Numbered from the stretch's first letter, positions 18,465 to 25,845 are shown. The stretch: 35,587 nucleotides of DNA from Verrucomicrobiota bacterium (GCA_023391285.1 JAEWBF010000129.1:1-35587), one strand, 5' to 3'. Notes: generated from the letters alone by a model not told the origin. Numbers and translations: made by a program.

Positions 18465-18531
18465 CCCGCTAAACACGCGAAAGGTCGCGAAAATGGCTGA
18501 GCTTTTCGCGTTGGTTCGCGTGTTTAGCGGG
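18465..18531. repeat. 67-bp palindromic element, copy 1 (sufD-sufT junction)
   Basis: Perfect 17-bp arms: CCCGCTAAACACGCGAA (18465-18481) and its complement (18515-18531). A second nested stem CGCGAAAA / TTTTCGCG lies inside. The same 67-bp layout recurs at 24970-25036 with the left arm identical. It fills nearly all of the sufD-sufT gap. Confidence 0.85.
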
Positions 18532-18536
18532 AGGTT

Positions 18537-19898
18537 CTACTTCTTGAATTTGGTTTGGATGAGGCTGCGGAGGGTGTCGTGGAGGGCCTCGTTTTCGAGG
18601 CGGTTGAGGACTTCCTCGAAGAAGCCGAAGGTGAGGAGTTCGTCGGCCATCGCTTTGTGGATGCCGCGGGACTGGAGATAAAACTCCTGTTCGGGATCGA
18701 TGCGCGCGGAGGTGGCGCCGTGGGTGCAGCGGACGTCGTTGGCCTGGATCTCGAGACCGGGAAGCGAGTTCGCTTCGGCATCGTCGGAGAGCATCAGGTT
18801 GCGGTTCGACTGATAGGCATCGGTCTTCTGCGCGTCCTGATCGACGATGATGAGGCCGGAGAAGATCGTGCGGGTTTTGTCGCGCAGCGTGTTTTTGTAG
18901 AGGAGGTCCGACTTCGTGTTGGGCGCCTGGTGGATTTGGAGCGTGCGCTGATCGAATTCCTGCGTGGCGTCGGCGACGGTGACGGCGAGCATCTCGGAGA
19001 ATGCGCCGGGAGCCTGGAGTTGCGAGAGCGACTCGTGGCGGGCCTGGCGGGCGCCGAGGTGGACGTTGAGCGATTGAACGCGGGCGTCGCGGCGGACGAT
19101 GGTGTCGTTGAAGTGGAACGAGAGCGTTTCGCGCGACCAGTTTTGCGCGCCGACGTAGGTGAGTTGTGCGCCGTGGGCGGCGTAGAGGTCGTTCGAGCCG
19201 ACGGCGAGCTGGCGCTCGCCGGGTTGAGAGTTGAGAGTTGAGGGTTGAGAGTCGGAGCCGGCGGAGAGGAAGAGGTCGACGATGGTGGCTTTCGAATTCT
19301 CCTCGGCGATCACGAGCGTGTGCGGGAAGACGGCGGTGCCGGCGCCCTGTGCGACATGCGTGATGATGAGCGGAGCGGGAAGTTCGACGCCTTTCGGGAT
19401 GTAGATGAAGGCGCCATCGCCGACGAAGGCGCTGTGGAGCGCGGCGAATTTTTCCGAACCGAGTTTCTGCGGCTGGGCCATGAAGTGGGCCTTGAGCAGA
19501 TCGGGGTGGGATTTCGCGGCGGCGGCGAGGGTGGTGACGATCACGCCCTTCGCGGTGAGCTCGGGCGCGAGGAGCGTCGAGCCGGCGAGGACGTTGTTGA
19601 TGAACGTGAGCGCGGCGACACCGTCGATGCCGGAGCCGGTGGGGAGATCCGACGGCGCGTTGGGGACAACGCGCCCTACCTGAAAGCCTTCGAGGGTGAG
19701 GCCGGAGATGTTGCTGAAGCGCCAGCTCTCGTCGGTGCGCTTGGGCATGGGAAGCGCGGCGAACTTGGCGTAGGCGTCGCGTTTGTAATCGAGCCACCAG
19801 ATGGGGGCGTCCGATTGGGTCGCGAGATGGGCGTTGAAGGCTTCGGGCGTAAACGAGCCCACGAGAGACGGAGAGGGAGTTTGGACGGAAGAGGACAT
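18537..19898 (-). CDS. sufD: Fe-S cluster assembly protein SufD
   Basis: Protein of 453 aa, partner of SufB in the SufBC2D scaffold that builds Fe-S clusters. Seen: ESWRFSNISGLTLEGF, the beta-helix with GAFIYIPKGVELPAPLIITH and HTLVIAEENSKATIVD, NVHLGARQARHESLSQLQ, and the C-terminal block LEIQANDVRCTHGATSARIDPEQEFYLQSRGI with its Cys and His, then the helical tail. ATG at 19898 is chosen; the frame upstream runs back through repeat DNA into sufB. Two segments look repeat-derived: residues about 74-82 (GRVVPNAPS) are encoded by a family 2 GTAG hairpin, and about 216-226 (SQPSTLNSQPG) by a 7-bp tandem repeat. Both keep frame, so the protein should still be made. Confidence 0.95.
   Translation of the reverse strand: MSSSVQTPSPSLVGSFTPEAFNAHLATQSDAPIWWLDYKRDAYAKFAALPMPKRTDESWRFSNISGLTLEGFQVGRVVPNAPSDLPTGSGIDGVAALTFINNVLAGSTLLAPELTAKGVIVTTLAAAAKSHPDLLKAHFMAQPQKLGSEKFAALHSAFVGDGAFIYIPKGVELPAPLIITHVAQGAGTAVFPHTLVIAEENSKATIVDLFLSAGSDSQPSTLNSQPGERQLAVGSNDLYAAHGAQLTYVGAQNWSRETLSFHFNDTIVRRDARVQSLNVHLGARQARHESLSQLQAPGAFSEMLAVTVADATQEFDQRTLQIHQAPNTKSDLLYKNTLRDKTRTIFSGLIIVDQDAQKTDAYQSNRNLMLSDDAEANSLPGLEIQANDVRCTHGATSARIDPEQEFYLQSRGIHKAMADELLTFGFFEEVLNRLENEALHDTLRSLIQTKFKK
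19224..19251. repeat. Four-copy TTGAGAG tandem repeat inside sufD
   Basis: Units on the plus strand: TTGAGAG, TTGAGAG, TTGAGGG, TTGAGAG (28 bp). The same 28-bp tract with one substitution is found at 21464-21491 between sufC and sufB. Here it is translated in frame within SufD. Confidence 0.88.
19654..19679 (-). repeat. GTAG hairpin, family 2, in frame inside sufD
   Basis: Minus strand: GTAG, then GGCGCGTTG-type arm against CAACGCGCC with a short loop around TCCC; the stem is perfect. It shares GTAGGGCG and the GTCCCC loop with the copies at 35348-35373 and 35511-35536, but stem bases differ as compensating pairs. It encodes GRVVPNAP of SufD. Confidence 0.8.
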
Positions 19899-19915
19899 CG
19901 CGAATTTCGATTTTG

Positions 19916-19970
19916 GATTTTCGATTTTCGATTGGGCGGCGATTTCCGAGCAGATCGAAAATCGAAAATC
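19916..19970. repeat. TCGAAAA-type inverted tandem repeat (sufB-sufD junction)
   Basis: A 17-bp perfect inverted repeat, GATTTTCGATTTTCGAT (19916-19932) and its complement (19954-19970). Each arm is made of a 7-bp unit (TCGAAAA), and extra partial units flank it from 19903 to 19985. It occupies most of the 94-bp gap upstream of sufD. Confidence 0.85.
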
Positions 19971-19992
19971 GCCCATCGAAAATCCGTGGGCG

Positions 19993-21450
19993 TCAGCCGA
20001 CGGAGCCTTCCATTTCGAGGTCGATGAGGCGCTTGAGCTCGACGCTGTATTCCATGGGGAACTGGCGGGCGAGGTCGTTGATGAAGCCATTGACGGCGAG
20101 GCTCATCGCTTGGGCTTCGGTGAGGCCGCGCTGCTGCATGTAGAAGATCATGTCTTCCGAAACCTTCGAAACGGAGGCTTCGTGCTGCGTGGCGTTCTTG
20201 TCGCCGCGGACGGTGATCGCGGGATAGGTGTCGGTGCGGCTGTTCGTGTTGATGAGCAGCGCGTCGCACTCGGTGTTGTTTTTGCAACCCTTCAAGTGCT
20301 TCGGGATGTGAACCTGTCCACGATACGTCGCGCGACCCTGACCGACGGAGATGGATTTCGAGACGACGTTGGACGTCGTTTCGTCGGCAGCGTGGATCAT
20401 TTTCGCGCCGGTGTCCTGGTGTTGTCCGTCGTTGGCGAGCGCGATCGAGATGACCTCGCCGCGGGCCTTGCGGCCTTTGAGGACGACGCCGGGATACTTC
20501 ATCGTGAGGCGGCTACCGATGTTGCAGTCGATCCACTTGATCTCGGCTTCCTCGTGCGCGACGCCGCGCTTGGTGACGAGGTTGTAGACGTTGGGCGCCC
20601 AGTTTTGGACGGTGATGTATTGGATCTTGGCGCCCTTCAGCGCGACGAGTTCGACGACGGCGCTGTGAAGCGTCGAGGTGGAGAACTTCGGCGCGGTGCA
20701 GCCTTCCATGTAAACGACCTCGGAGCCTTCGTCGGCGATGATGAGGGTGCGTTCGAATTGGCCGAAGTTTTCGGCGTTGATGCGGAAGTAGGCTTGGAGC
20801 GGGTGCGAGACCTTCACGCCGGGCGGCACGTAGATGAACGAGCCGCCGGAGAACACCGCGCTGTTGAGGGCGGCGAACTTGTTGTCGCCGGTCGGGATGA
20901 CCTTACCGAAGAACTTGCGGAAGAGCTCGGGGTGTTCGCGGAGACCTTCGGTCGAATTGACGAAGATGACGCCCTGCTTTGCGACGGTGTCCTTGATATT
21001 CGAATACGCGGCTTCGGAGTCGAATTGCGCTTCGACGCCGGCGAGGAACTTGCGCTCCTGCTCGGGAATGCCAAGGCGCTCGAACGTCTTCTTAATATCG
21101 TCGGGCACTTCGTCCCACGTGCGCTTGGGTTTTTGGCCCTGCGCGAGGTAGTAACGGATTTTGTCGAAGTTGATGTTTTCGAGATCCTTCGTCGCCCAGT
21201 GCGTGGGCAGCGGCATGGACTGGAATTTCTTCAACGCGTTGAGGCGGAATTCGAGCAGCCAGTCGGCCTCCTTTTTGACGGAGGAAATGTAGCGGACGGT
21301 TTGCTCGGTGAGGCCGGTGCCGGCGTCGAAAGCGTAGTCGACGTCGTAGCTGAAATCGCCGCGCGACTGGTCGATGCCAGCGACGGGATTCTCGATCACG
21401 GTCTCGTCGGGGGCGACGGACGTGGTGTCGAGTTCGGTGGGTGGTTTCAT
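19993..21450 (-). CDS. sufB: Fe-S cluster assembly protein SufB
   Basis: Protein of 485 aa, normal length for SufB. Conserved blocks: YAFDAGTGLTEQTVRYIS near the N-terminus, FGKVIPTGDNKFAALNSAVFSGGSFIYVPPGV, the beta-helix with ERTLIIADEGSEVVYMEGCTAP, EIKWIDCNIGS with the scaffold Cys, ANDGQHQDTGAKMIHAA, and the C-terminal CDALLINTNSRTDTYP...EASVSKVSEDMIFYMQQRGL. SufB assembles the nascent cluster with SufC and SufD. ATG at 21450. Upstream, the 75-bp gap to sufC contains a TTGAGAG tract ending 13 bp before the start codon and a family 2 hairpin. Confidence 0.97.
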   Translation of the reverse strand: MKPPTELDTTSVAPDETVIENPVAGIDQSRGDFSYDVDYAFDAGTGLTEQTVRYISSVKKEADWLLEFRLNALKKFQSMPLPTHWATKDLENINFDKIRYYLAQGQKPKRTWDEVPDDIKKTFERLGIPEQERKFLAGVEAQFDSEAAYSNIKDTVAKQGVIFVNSTEGLREHPELFRKFFGKVIPTGDNKFAALNSAVFSGGSFIYVPPGVKVSHPLQAYFRINAENFGQFERTLIIADEGSEVVYMEGCTAPKFSTSTLHSAVVELVALKGAKIQYITVQNWAPNVYNLVTKRGVAHEEAEIKWIDCNIGSRLTMKYPGVVLKGRKARGEVISIALANDGQHQDTGAKMIHAADETTSNVVSKSISVGQGRATYRGQVHIPKHLKGCKNNTECDALLINTNSRTDTYPAITVRGDKNATQHEASVSKVSEDMIFYMQQRGLTEAQAMSLAVNGFINDLARQFPMEYSVELKRLIDLEMEGSVG

Positions 21451-21463
21451 GACGAACGGAAAG

Positions 21464-21491
21464 TTGAGAGTTGAGAGATGAGGGTTGAGAG
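21464..21491. repeat. TTGAGAG tandem repeat upstream of sufB
   Basis: Four 7-bp units (TTGAGAG, TTGAGAG, ATGAGGG, TTGAGAG), 27 of 28 bases identical to the tract inside sufD. On the coding strand it is a CTCTCAA pyrimidine-rich run placed 13 bp upstream of the sufB start codon. Confidence 0.88.
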
Positions 21492-21499
21492 CGAGGCGC

Positions 21500-21524
21500 G
21501 GCTCGGCCGGAGACCTCGCCCTAC
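21500..21524 (-). repeat. GTAG hairpin, family 2 (sufC-sufB junction)
   Basis: Minus strand begins GTAGGGCGAGG and closes with CCGAGCC, with two G-A mismatches in the stem. It directly follows the sufC stop codon (1 bp gap). Confidence 0.65.
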
Positions 21525-21525
21525 C

Positions 21526-22278
21526 TTAGGCGACCAGTTCTTTTTTGACCCAGTCGTAGCCCTTGGCCTCGAGTTCGAGGGCGAGGGATTTGTCGCCGCT
21601 CTTTACGATGCGGCCGTCATACATCACGTGGACGAAGTCCGGAACGATGTATTCCAGCAGGCGCTGGTAGTGGGTGATCATGAGGATGCCGAGCTGGCCG
21701 CCGCGGAGGGTGTTGACGCCTTCGGCGACGATGCGGAGGGCGTCGATGTCGAGGCCGGAGTCGGTTTCGTCCATGAGCGCGAACGCGGGTTCGAGCATGG
21801 CCATTTGAAGGATTTCGCAGCGCTTCTTTTCGCCGCCGGAGAAGCCGTCGTTGATGGCGCGGGAGGTGAACTTCCGATCGATCTTGAGGAGGTCCATCTT
21901 CGAGTAGAGCCGCTTGTAGTAAGCGGTGGCGTCGAGCTCTTCACCCTCGGCCATGCGGGCCTGGACGGCGGCGCGGAGGAAGTTGGCGATGGTGACGCCG
22001 GGGATTTCGGACGGATATTGGAAGGCGAGGAAGATGCCGGCGCGGGCGCGTTCGTCGGGCTCGAGTTCGAGGATGGATTTGCCGTCGAGGAGGACTTCGC
22101 CGCTCGTGATGGAGTAGTCGGGGTGACCGGCGATGGCTTTGGCGAGCGTCGATTTGCCGGTGCCGTTGGGCCCCATGATGGCGTGCACTTCGCCTTGGCG
22201 AACCGTGAGGTTCAGGCCCTTGACGATGGGCTTTTCGCCGATGGCGATGTGGAGATCTTTGATTTCGAGTTGGCTCAT
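21526..22278 (-). CDS. sufC: Fe-S assembly ATPase SufC
   Basis: Protein of 250 aa, ABC-type ATPase of the SufBCD complex. Walker A is GPNGTGKST (about 36-44), Q-loop FLAFQYPSEIPGV, signature FSGGEKKR, Walker B FALMDETDSGLD followed by the switch His in ILMITHYQRLLEYI. ATP hydrolysis drives conformational change in SufB/SufD for cluster assembly. ATG at 22278. It follows the Fur-like regulator gene by 60 bp and is second in the operon. The gap holds a hexamer tract ending about 11 bp before the start codon; no purine-rich ribosome-binding motif is present. Confidence 0.97.
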   Translation of the reverse strand: MSQLEIKDLHIAIGEKPIVKGLNLTVRQGEVHAIMGPNGTGKSTLAKAIAGHPDYSITSGEVLLDGKSILELEPDERARAGIFLAFQYPSEIPGVTIANFLRAAVQARMAEGEELDATAYYKRLYSKMDLLKIDRKFTSRAINDGFSGGEKKRCEILQMAMLEPAFALMDETDSGLDIDALRIVAEGVNTLRGGQLGILMITHYQRLLEYIVPDFVHVMYDGRIVKSGDKSLALELEAKGYDWVKKELVA

Positions 22279-22289
22279 GTGGCGGAGAT

Positions 22290-22331
22290 GAAAGTGAAAG
22301 TGAAAGTGAGGGGGAAAGTGAAAGTGAGGGG
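22290..22331. repeat. Hexamer tandem repeat upstream of sufC
   Basis: Seven 6-bp units on the plus strand: GAAAGT three times, GAGGGG, GAAAGT twice, GAGGGG. On the coding strand it is an uninterrupted pyrimidine-rich (ACTTTC/CCCCTC) run 12-53 bp upstream of the sufC ATG. Confidence 0.9.
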
Positions 22332-22338
22332 GAACGAA

Positions 22339-22773
22339 TCAGCGGGTGCGGGATTTGGTTTTGCCGCGGAAGATGATTTCGACGGACGAGGCGTCGTAGG
22401 TGGAGGGGAGGACTTTTTTAACGCGGGTGAGGAGGTCCGGCGGGAGATCGACGTCGAACGTCTGGCCGGTGTCCTCGTCGTGAAAATGGGCGTGCGGCTG
22501 GAGGTTGGGGCAGTAGCGGGTGGGGCCGCGTTCGAAGTTGACGGCGCGGACCAGGTTGCAGCCGACGAGGGTCTCAAGGCAGTTGTAGACGGTCGCGAGC
22601 GAGATGGTGGGCATTTCGCCGCGGACGCGGGCATAAACTTCGTCGGCGGTGGGATGATCGCGCTTCTTGAGGAGAACGCTGAAGACGACCTCGCGCTGGG
22701 GGGTGGCGCGCAGACCGCTGTCGGCCAACTTTTGGGCCAACAGGTCGGGGGTGTGAGTGGCGTCGGAAATCAT
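22339..22773 (-). CDS. Fur-family transcriptional regulator, first gene of suf operon
   Basis: Protein of 144 aa. The winged-helix part is clear: LRATPQREVVFSVLLKKRDHPTADEVYARV and ISLATVYNCLETLVGCNLVRAV. The metal-site loop HAHFHDEDTGQTFDVD keeps His94, His96 and His98, which correspond to the regulatory site. The two CxxC pairs that bind structural zinc in typical Fur/PerR proteins are missing; the only cysteines are at 65, 72 and 88. It is therefore a divergent Fur/PerR-type sensor. As the operon leader it probably controls sufCBDT in response to iron or oxidative stress, and itself, through the two palindromes at 22791-22834. ATG at 22773. Confidence 0.9.
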   Translation of the reverse strand: MISDATHTPDLLAQKLADSGLRATPQREVVFSVLLKKRDHPTADEVYARVRGEMPTISLATVYNCLETLVGCNLVRAVNFERGPTRYCPNLQPHAHFHDEDTGQTFDVDLPPDLLTRVKKVLPSTYDASSVEIIFRGKTKSRTR

Positions 22774-22790
22774 GTGGAAGGATCAGCAAA

Positions 22791-22805
22791 TTGGAATGGT
22801 TCTAA
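22791..22805. promoter_or_regulatory. Candidate Fur-like operator 1
   Basis: TTGGAA-TGG-TTCTAA, a 6-3-6 palindrome with one mismatch, 18 bp upstream of the regulator ATG. It matches the second site at 22820-22834 in all but one arm base. Confidence 0.6.
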
Positions 22806-22819
22806 GGATCAAGTAAGAA

Positions 22820-22834
22820 TTAGAAGTATTCTAA
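22820..22834. promoter_or_regulatory. Candidate Fur-like operator 2
   Basis: TTAGAA-GTA-TTCTAA, a perfect 6-3-6 palindrome, centred 29 bp from site 1 (close to three helical turns). AT-rich in a very GC-rich region and resembles Fur/PerR boxes in layout. Likely bound by the adjacent Fur-family protein; inferred. Confidence 0.65.
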
Positions 22835-22897
22835 AGAACGGGTCGGAGAGGGGGTGGAGCGGCATGGTGAGCGCGGTGTTGGCGGGGAAGCAGGGGA

Positions 22898-23044
22898 CGA
22901 AACGCTTACGCGTTCCGCTACGGGAGGCGAAACGCTTACGCGTTCCGCTACGACCCGGACGGCGAAACGCTCACGCGTTCCGCTACGGGGGAGGAAGCGC
23001 TTACGCGGTCGGCGGGGGAGCGAAACGCTTACGCGTTCCGCTAC
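22898..23044 (-). repeat. Cluster of four REP elements plus one decayed copy
   Basis: Short copies at 22898-22924, 22928-22953, 22963-22989 and 23021-23044, all in the same orientation; a decayed copy at 22993-23013. It fills the gap between the trxB stop and the suf promoter region, so trxB read-through toward... the minus-strand suf operon would cross it. Confidence 0.9.
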
Positions 23045-23058
23045 AAGGGGGGAGAGGA

Positions 23059-24003
23059 TCAGGCGCCGTGTTCGGCGAGCCAGCGTTCGGCTTCGATGGC
23101 GGCCTGGCAGCCCATGCCGGCGGCGGTGATGGCCTGGCGGTAAACGTGATCGGCGCAGTCACCGGCGACGTAGACGCCCTCGATGTTGGTTTTCACCTGC
23201 GAGCCGACGGCGGGTTTGAAGTAGCCGTTTTCGTCGACGTCGAGCGCTTCGGCGAACGGGCCGGTGTTGGGCACGTGACCGATGGCAACGAAGAGACCTT
23301 TGATCGGCAGCACGCTGATCTCGTTGGTCTTGACGTTTTGGATACGCAGACCGGTGACGGCGCCCTGTTCGACGCCCTCGACGGCGAGCGGGATGCTGTT
23401 CCAGACCGGGACGATCTTTTCGTGCGACGTGGCACGATCCGCCATGATCTTCGATGCGCGGAGGGTGTCGCGGCGGTGAACGAGATACACTTTGGACGCG
23501 AAGCGGGTGAGGAAGAGCGCTTCTTCCGCGGCGCTGTCGCCGCCGCCGATGACGGCGACGTCCATCTTGCGGTAGAATGCGCCGTCGCACGTGGCGCAGG
23601 TGGTGACGCCCTTGCCGCCGTAGAGTTCTTTTTCGCCGGGGACGCCAGTCATGCGCGGCGAGGCACCGGTGGCGATGATGACAGATTTGGCGAGGATGGT
23701 GCGGTCGCCGCAGATGAGTTTGCGGGGCTGGGAGGTGAGATCGACGGAGGTGACGAGGGCTTGTTCGAAACGGGTGCCGAACTTCGTGGCCTGCTCGCGC
23801 AGGTTTTGCATGAGTTGGAAGCCATCGATTCCGTGGGGGAATCCCGGAAAGTTTTCGACCTCGCTCGTCGTCGTGAGCTGACCGCCGGGGAGGGATCCCT
23901 CGAGGACGAGCGGATTCAGATTGGCACGGGCGGTGTAGATGGCGGCGGTGAGGCCGGCGCAGCCTGTGCCGATGATGACGACGTTTTCGACGGAAGAGGA
24001 CAT
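23059..24003 (-). CDS. trxB: Thioredoxin-disulfide reductase
   Basis: Protein of 314 aa, standard bacterial TrxB length. FAD-binding GTGCAGLTAAIYTARANL is at the N-terminus, the redox-active pair is in TTCATCDGAFY (CATC), the NADPH site is VAVIGGGDSAAEEALFL, and the C-terminal FAD block is VYVAGDCADHVYRQAITAAGMGCQAAIEAERWL. It reduces thioredoxin with NADPH in the cytoplasm. ATG at 24003, leader without Shine-Dalgarno. No thioredoxin gene is adjacent. It is upstream of the suf operon on the same strand but separated by a REP cluster and the suf promoter region, so independent transcription is likely. Confidence 0.96.
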   Translation of the reverse strand: MSSSVENVVIIGTGCAGLTAAIYTARANLNPLVLEGSLPGGQLTTTSEVENFPGFPHGIDGFQLMQNLREQATKFGTRFEQALVTSVDLTSQPRKLICGDRTILAKSVIIATGASPRMTGVPGEKELYGGKGVTTCATCDGAFYRKMDVAVIGGGDSAAEEALFLTRFASKVYLVHRRDTLRASKIMADRATSHEKIVPVWNSIPLAVEGVEQGAVTGLRIQNVKTNEISVLPIKGLFVAIGHVPNTGPFAEALDVDENGYFKPAVGSQVKTNIEGVYVAGDCADHVYRQAITAAGMGCQAAIEAERWLAEHGA

Positions 24004-24078
24004 GCGGTGTTCAGTTCAGCCGCAACATAGCACAGTTGGGAAGGGGAAAGTGGTAACGAAGCGGGAACGCGGTGCAAC

Positions 24079-24102
24079 GCACGGGCAGGTTGCCCGTGCT
24101 AC
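24079..24102 (-). repeat. GTAG hairpin, family 3
   Basis: Minus strand: GTAG followed by a perfect 9-bp stem CACGGGCA-type (GCACGGGCA / TGCCCGTGC) with a 3-nt loop. It lies between the divergent trxB and nucleotidyltransferase-like genes. Unrelated stem sequence to families 1 and 2 but the same GTAG lead. Confidence 0.75.
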
Positions 24103-24168
24103 GTGAAGCCTGCGGGCGGGAACGTGAGCGCGGTCGTTGGGTCTGCGGGGCCATCATTCCCGAAAGCC

Positions 24169-24960
24169 ATGCGTGAAATTGAAACACATCCTTCCCAGGC
24201 AGCGGAGACGCAGGTGGCGAACGACGCCGAATGGGGGGCGCTGATGCCGGAGGAGCAGTGGGCGGTGTTTACGTCGGGGACGGATGCGTTGGAGGCGGAG
24301 GGAATTTCGTTTTTGCTGGCGGGTGCGCTGGCGTTGGCGACTTACACGGGGCATTGGCGCAACACCAAGGATGTCGACGTGATCGTGAGCGCGAACGATC
24401 GCGAACGGGCGGTGGACGCGTTGAAGCGGGCGGGATTCGAGGATTATTTCGAGCAGGAAGGATATGACCGGAGTTGGATTTTTCGCGGATGGAAGAATGG
24501 CGTGTTGTTCGACGTGATTTGGGCGTTGCCGAATCATCGCGTGGGGATCGACGAGATGTGGTTCCAGTTTGCGACGCCGCTGCGGTTGAAAGGCCGGAGC
24601 TTTCGCGCGGCGCCGGCGGAAGAAGTGGTCCGCGTGAAATTGTATGTGATGCAACGCGAGCGCTGCGACTGGGTGGATGTGCTCAATGTAATGGCGGCGA
24701 CGGTGGAACGAATGGCGTGGGCGCGGCTGGTGGAACGGATGGGGCGCGACCTGCCGTTGCTGCATGGCGCGCTGGCGGTGTTTAACTGGCTGTGTCCGGG
24801 TCGAGCGCAGGCGCTGCCGGCGTGGCTGAGGGAGCAGTTTGCGCTGGCGCGGATCGAGGCGGAGGATCTAGCCGCGATGGAGGAACGGCGTGTGCGGCTC
24901 TTCGACAGCCGGCCATGGTTTGCGCTGCATCAACCGACGGATCGGCCCTTGGAGAGGTGA
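24169..24960 (+). CDS. Nucleotidyltransferase-fold protein
   Basis: Protein of 263 aa. The N-terminal part reads like a minimal nucleotidyltransferase: FTSGTDALEAEGISFLLAGALALATYTGHWRNTKDVDVIV, with the DVD metal-binding pair after the helix, and a later DVIW strand (GVLFDVIWALPNHRVG) that may give the third acid. This is the pattern of the AbiEii/DUF6036-like group. It could transfer a nucleotide to a protein or RNA, or be a solo relative of toxin-antitoxin enzymes; no antitoxin-like gene is adjacent. The ATG at 24169 is chosen; earlier codons lie in repeat-rich leader. It is followed by a 67-bp palindromic element and the isomerase gene on the same strand. Confidence 0.7.
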   Translation: MREIETHPSQAAETQVANDAEWGALMPEEQWAVFTSGTDALEAEGISFLLAGALALATYTGHWRNTKDVDVIVSANDRERAVDALKRAGFEDYFEQEGYDRSWIFRGWKNGVLFDVIWALPNHRVGIDEMWFQFATPLRLKGRSFRAAPAEEVVRVKLYVMQRERCDWVDVLNVMAATVERMAWARLVERMGRDLPLLHGALAVFNWLCPGRAQALPAWLREQFALARIEAEDLAAMEERRVRLFDSRPWFALHQPTDRPLER

Positions 24961-24969
24961 AATCTACTG

Positions 24970-25036
24970 CCCGCTAAACACGCGAAAGATCGCGAAGGAA
25001 GAATCGAGGAGCGGGAGCTTTAGCGTGTTTCGCGGG
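24970..25036. repeat. 67-bp palindromic element, copy 2
   Basis: The left arm (24970-24986) is identical to that at 18465-18481; the right arm (25020-25036) has two changes. Total length is 67 bp in both copies, and the first ten inner bases match except one. It sits between the nucleotidyltransferase-like and isomerase-like genes. Confidence 0.8.
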
Positions 25037-25056
25037 AGAATCATCAGAAGATTATC

Positions 25057-25845
25057 ATGCAAATTGGAGCGATGAATCATCCGGGGGAGCCGCTGGCGTG
25101 TGAGCTCGCGTGGATGGCGGAGATGGGATTGGAGTTTGTGGATCTCACGCTCGAGCCGCCGGCGGCGGCGACGTGGCAATTGCGGCCGGCGGAAGTCAGC
25201 GCGATGTTGCGCGATCACGGACTCGGCGTGGTGGGGCACACGGCGTATTATCTGCCGATCGGGCATTCGTTCGAAAGCGTGCGGCGGGCGGCGATCGACG
25301 AGCTGAAGCGCGCGGTGGAGTTTTTTGCGAAGATTGGGGCGAAATGGATGAACGTGCATCCGGACGGGCATGCGCCGTTCTTCGAAGAGCGCACGGTGGT
25401 GATGCGCAATGTGGATGCGTTGCGCGAGCTGGTGGAATTCGCGCAGCCGCTTGGCGTGGGGATCATGCTCGAGAACGTGCCGGGGCGGTTCAACACGGGG
25501 CTGCAGCTGGCGCCGATCTTCGAGGCGGTGCCGCAGCTCGGGCTGCATCTGGATATCGGACACAGCCATCTCGGCGTGGAGCGAAACACGGCGACGGAGT
25601 TGATCACGCAGTTCGGCCGACGGCTCGCGCACGTGCACGTGCACGATAATCGCGGCGGAATGGCGGACCTGCATCTCGCGGTCGGGATGGGAAACATCCA
25701 GCTGGGGAAGCACGTGCGCGAGCTGCGGAAGAGCGGTTACGATGCGACGATCACGCTCGAGGTGTTCGCGGCCGACCGGCATTTCCTGGCGTATAGCCGG
25801 GATCGGGTGCGGGAGATGTGGGACGCGGCGGGGGCGGAGGAGTAG
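25057..25845 (+). CDS. Sugar phosphate isomerase/epimerase-like TIM barrel protein
   Basis: Protein of 262 aa of the xylose isomerase-like TIM barrel family. Expected metal-site residues are visible: Glu in IMLENVPG, Asp and His in LHLDIGHSHLG, His in HVHVHDNRGG, and the last Glu in ITLEVF. The early strand EFVDLTLEPP and the VVGHTAYYLPIG and WMNVHPDG segments also match. It probably isomerises or epimerises a sugar or inositol derivative in the cytoplasm; the substrate is not identifiable. ATG at 25057 with a weak AGAAG 9 bp upstream. It follows the nucleotidyltransferase-like gene by 96 bp and ends just before the RAYT locus. Confidence 0.88.
   Translation: MQIGAMNHPGEPLACELAWMAEMGLEFVDLTLEPPAAATWQLRPAEVSAMLRDHGLGVVGHTAYYLPIGHSFESVRRAAIDELKRAVEFFAKIGAKWMNVHPDGHAPFFEERTVVMRNVDALRELVEFAQPLGVGIMLENVPGRFNTGLQLAPIFEAVPQLGLHLDIGHSHLGVERNTATELITQFGRRLAHVHVHDNRGGMADLHLAVGMGNIQLGKHVRELRKSGYDATITLEVFAADRHFLAYSRDRVREMWDAAGAEE

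Noticed and set aside
19899..20090. N-terminal extension of SufD by 64 residues
   Set aside because: It reads through the TCGAAAA repeat and into the sufB coding end; SufD homology starts after ATG 19898.
21478..24030. Plus-strand open frame of 850 codons
   Set aside because: Runs antisense through sufC, the regulator, the REP cluster and trxB; part of it is just translated REP copies.
24169..24960. Toxin-antitoxin (AbiEii/AbiEi) pair
   Set aside because: Only the nucleotidyltransferase-like half is present; the next gene is a sugar isomerase-like protein, not an antitoxin.
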